NCBI GenBank assembly: GCA_027624235.1
Contig: JAQBYB010000010.1
Span: forward strand, 1-56,771
DNA length: 56,771 nucleotides
DNA from: Pseudomonadota bacterium
Lineage (GTDB): Bacteria; Pseudomonadota; Alphaproteobacteria; Rhodospirillales; Casp-alpha2
Direction: 5' to 3'
A program made the translations under genes and the position numbers. The notes beneath the pieces are model-generated. The model ran no database searches and was not told the DNA's origin. It saw only the letters and a list, made by a program, of their open reading frames with translations. Positions 55,471-56,771 of this stretch are shown here, piece by piece (the first letter of the stretch is position 1; every line of letters begins with the position of its first letter).

Positions 55471-56757
55471 GTGACCGTGACCATCGAAGATATCCGCGCC
55501 GCCGCCGAGTTACTTGAAGGTAAGATCGTGAGAACGCCGTCGGTGCGTTCCGGTGCGTTGTCGGACCTTTGCGGCGCCAATATCGTCCTCAAACTGGAAA
55601 ATCTGCAACGCACCGGCTCGTTCAAGCCACGCGGCGCTTTCATTAAACTGTCGGGGCTAACGGATCAGGAAAAGACGTCAGGCGTCGTTGCCGCGTCCGC
55701 CGGCAATCATGCCCAAGGTGTCGCCTATCATGCCCGCAACTTGAAGATCCCGGCGACCATTTTTATGCCGGAGGGAACGCCGTTCACCAAGGTCGGCTGC
55801 ACCGAGGCGTTGGGCGCCAAGGTCGTGCTTTGCGGCGCCGGGCTGACCGAAACCCGCGTGGCGGCGATCCGCCAGTGCGAGGAACAGGGCCAAGTCTTCG
55901 TGCATCCCTATGATGACGAAAAGATCATCGCCGGACAGGGCACCGTCGGGCTGGAACTGTTGAGTGATGCGCCGGACCTGGACGTGATGGTAGTGCCTGT
56001 CGGCGGAGGTGGCCTGCTGGCCGGCTCGGCGGTGGCGGCCAAGGCCCTGAAGCCGGACCTGGAGATCATCGGCGTCGAGGCCGAACTGTATCCGTCCATG
56101 TCGCAAGCGCTTGCCGGTGGCCCGCCTGCCGCAAAAGGCAACAAGGCAACTTTGGCCGAGGGCATCGCCGTCAAGGAACCCGGCGTATTGACCAAACCGC
56201 TGATCGCCGAACTGGTGTCGGACATCCTCCTGGTCGGCGAGGCGGCGCTGGAATCAGCGGTGCAAACCTACCTGGAAGTCCAGCGGCTGGTTACCGAAGG
56301 CGCCGGGGCGGCGTCGTTGGCGGCGGTGATGGAAAACAAGGACCGGTTCAAGGGCAAAACCGTCGGCCTGGTGGTCTCCGGCGGCAACATCGATTCCCGT
56401 CTGTTGTCATCGGTACTGATGCGGGGGCTTGTCCGCGAAGGCCGGATGGTGCGGTTGCGCATCGAAATCTCCGACACGCCGGGGTCCTTGTCGCGGGCTT
56501 CGGGGCTGATCGGTGACAGCGGCGGCAACATTGTCGAGGTCTTTCACCAGCGGCTGTTCTACGACATTCCGGTGAAGCAGACGGAAATCGATGTCGTCAT
56601 TGAAACCATCGATTCCTCGCATGTCGATGATATCATCAAGGCATTGGTGAACGCCGGCTTTCCGACCCGGCTGTTGGGCGCGACCTCGTTGGAATCGAGG
56701 GCTTATACCAACTTGCAAAAAGAATCATTGATGCGCCCAATCTCTCAGTCCGATTGA
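55471..56757 (+). CDS. ilvA: Threonine ammonia-lyase (dehydratase)
   Basis: A 428-residue PLP enzyme that deaminates threonine to 2-oxobutanoate for isoleucine synthesis. The PLP lysine lies in RTGSFKPRGAFIK, the glycine loop in PVGGGGLLAGSAVAAKAL and SGGNIDSRLLSSVL. A C-terminal regulatory ACT-like domain (MVRLRIEISDTPGSLSRAS, about residues 330-410) is present as one copy, the TdcB/short IlvA type. GTG at 55471 has AAGGG 8 bases upstream; the frame extends back to 55432 inside the previous gene. It ends just inside the window. Confidence 0.95.
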   Translation: MTVTIEDIRAAAELLEGKIVRTPSVRSGALSDLCGANIVLKLENLQRTGSFKPRGAFIKLSGLTDQEKTSGVVAASAGNHAQGVAYHARNLKIPATIFMPEGTPFTKVGCTEALGAKVVLCGAGLTETRVAAIRQCEEQGQVFVHPYDDEKIIAGQGTVGLELLSDAPDLDVMVVPVGGGGLLAGSAVAAKALKPDLEIIGVEAELYPSMSQALAGGPPAAKGNKATLAEGIAVKEPGVLTKPLIAELVSDILLVGEAALESAVQTYLEVQRLVTEGAGAASLAAVMENKDRFKGKTVGLVVSGGNIDSRLLSSVLMRGLVREGRMVRLRIEISDTPGSLSRASGLIGDSGGNIVEVFHQRLFYDIPVKQTEIDVVIETIDSSHVDDIIKALVNAGFPTRLLGATSLESRAYTNLQKESLMRPISQSD

Positions 56758-56771
56758 CATAATTCTCCACG

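Overview
The window reads as ordinary chromosome of an alphaproteobacterium, most likely of the Rhodospirillales type. The evidence is gene order and gene content. There is a dusB-ntrB-ntrC-ntrY-ntrX-trkA-dat-HAD-hfq-hflX string, an rpiB-glyA-nrdR-ribD-ribE-ribBA-ribH-nusB-thiL string, a CBP3-like chaperone-yceD-rpmF-plsX-fabH-ihfA-merR string, a fused ispDF, a MucR regulator and a cysteine-poor HemB. Base composition is moderately GC-rich. Several starts are TTG or GTG with clear ribosome-binding sites.

Region 1 (1-13.4 kb) is accessory and concerns the cell surface. A plus-strand run encodes a DUF6165-like protein, a GT9 (heptosyltransferase-type) glycosyltransferase, a polytopic GT39-like membrane protein, two SAM methyltransferases, a B12-binding radical SAM protein, a heptose-7-phosphate-kinase-like GHMP kinase and a membrane-anchored GT2 glycosyltransferase. 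It meets a second B12-binding radical SAM gene tail to tail. Next come a small ribbon-helix-helix-like regulator with twin palindromic operators in its own promoter, and a minus-strand cassette of methyltransferase, acyl carrier protein and MBOAT acyltransferase.

Region 2 (13.6-25.6 kb) is one long minus-strand regulatory and housekeeping string from dusB through the two nitrogen-type two-component systems (NtrBC, NtrYX) to Hfq and HflX. Region 3 (25.7-34.3 kb) holds a CcsA-like membrane protein, ispDF, cutA, a STAS protein, a candidate Crp/Fnr-controlled small RNA with a strong terminator, tRNA-Pro(GGG), and the lipid/ribosome/IHF string, then divergent bamE.

Region 4 (34.4-44.5 kb) has the proton-pumping pyrophosphatase, a FliL-like membrane pair, and the thiL-nusB-riboflavin-nrdR-glyA-rpiB string. 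A 24-bp tandem array that duplicates the 3' end of ribE lies in front of ribBA. Region 5 (44.6-56.8 kb) has mucR, a fused B12-dependent acyl-CoA mutase (IcmF type) behind a LiuR-like operator, hemB, an orphan cheW, a degraded-looking stretch with a metallo-beta-lactamase-fold remnant, a class III CoA-transferase, a penicillin-acylase-family hydrolase and threonine dehydratase.

I saw no CRISPR array, insertion sequence, prophage or replication origin. The most novel-looking signals are the candidate small RNA at 29.0 kb, the self-regulating small gene at 10.4 kb, the ribE-tail array at 40.4 kb and the carrier protein/acyltransferase cassette at 10.9-13.4 kb.
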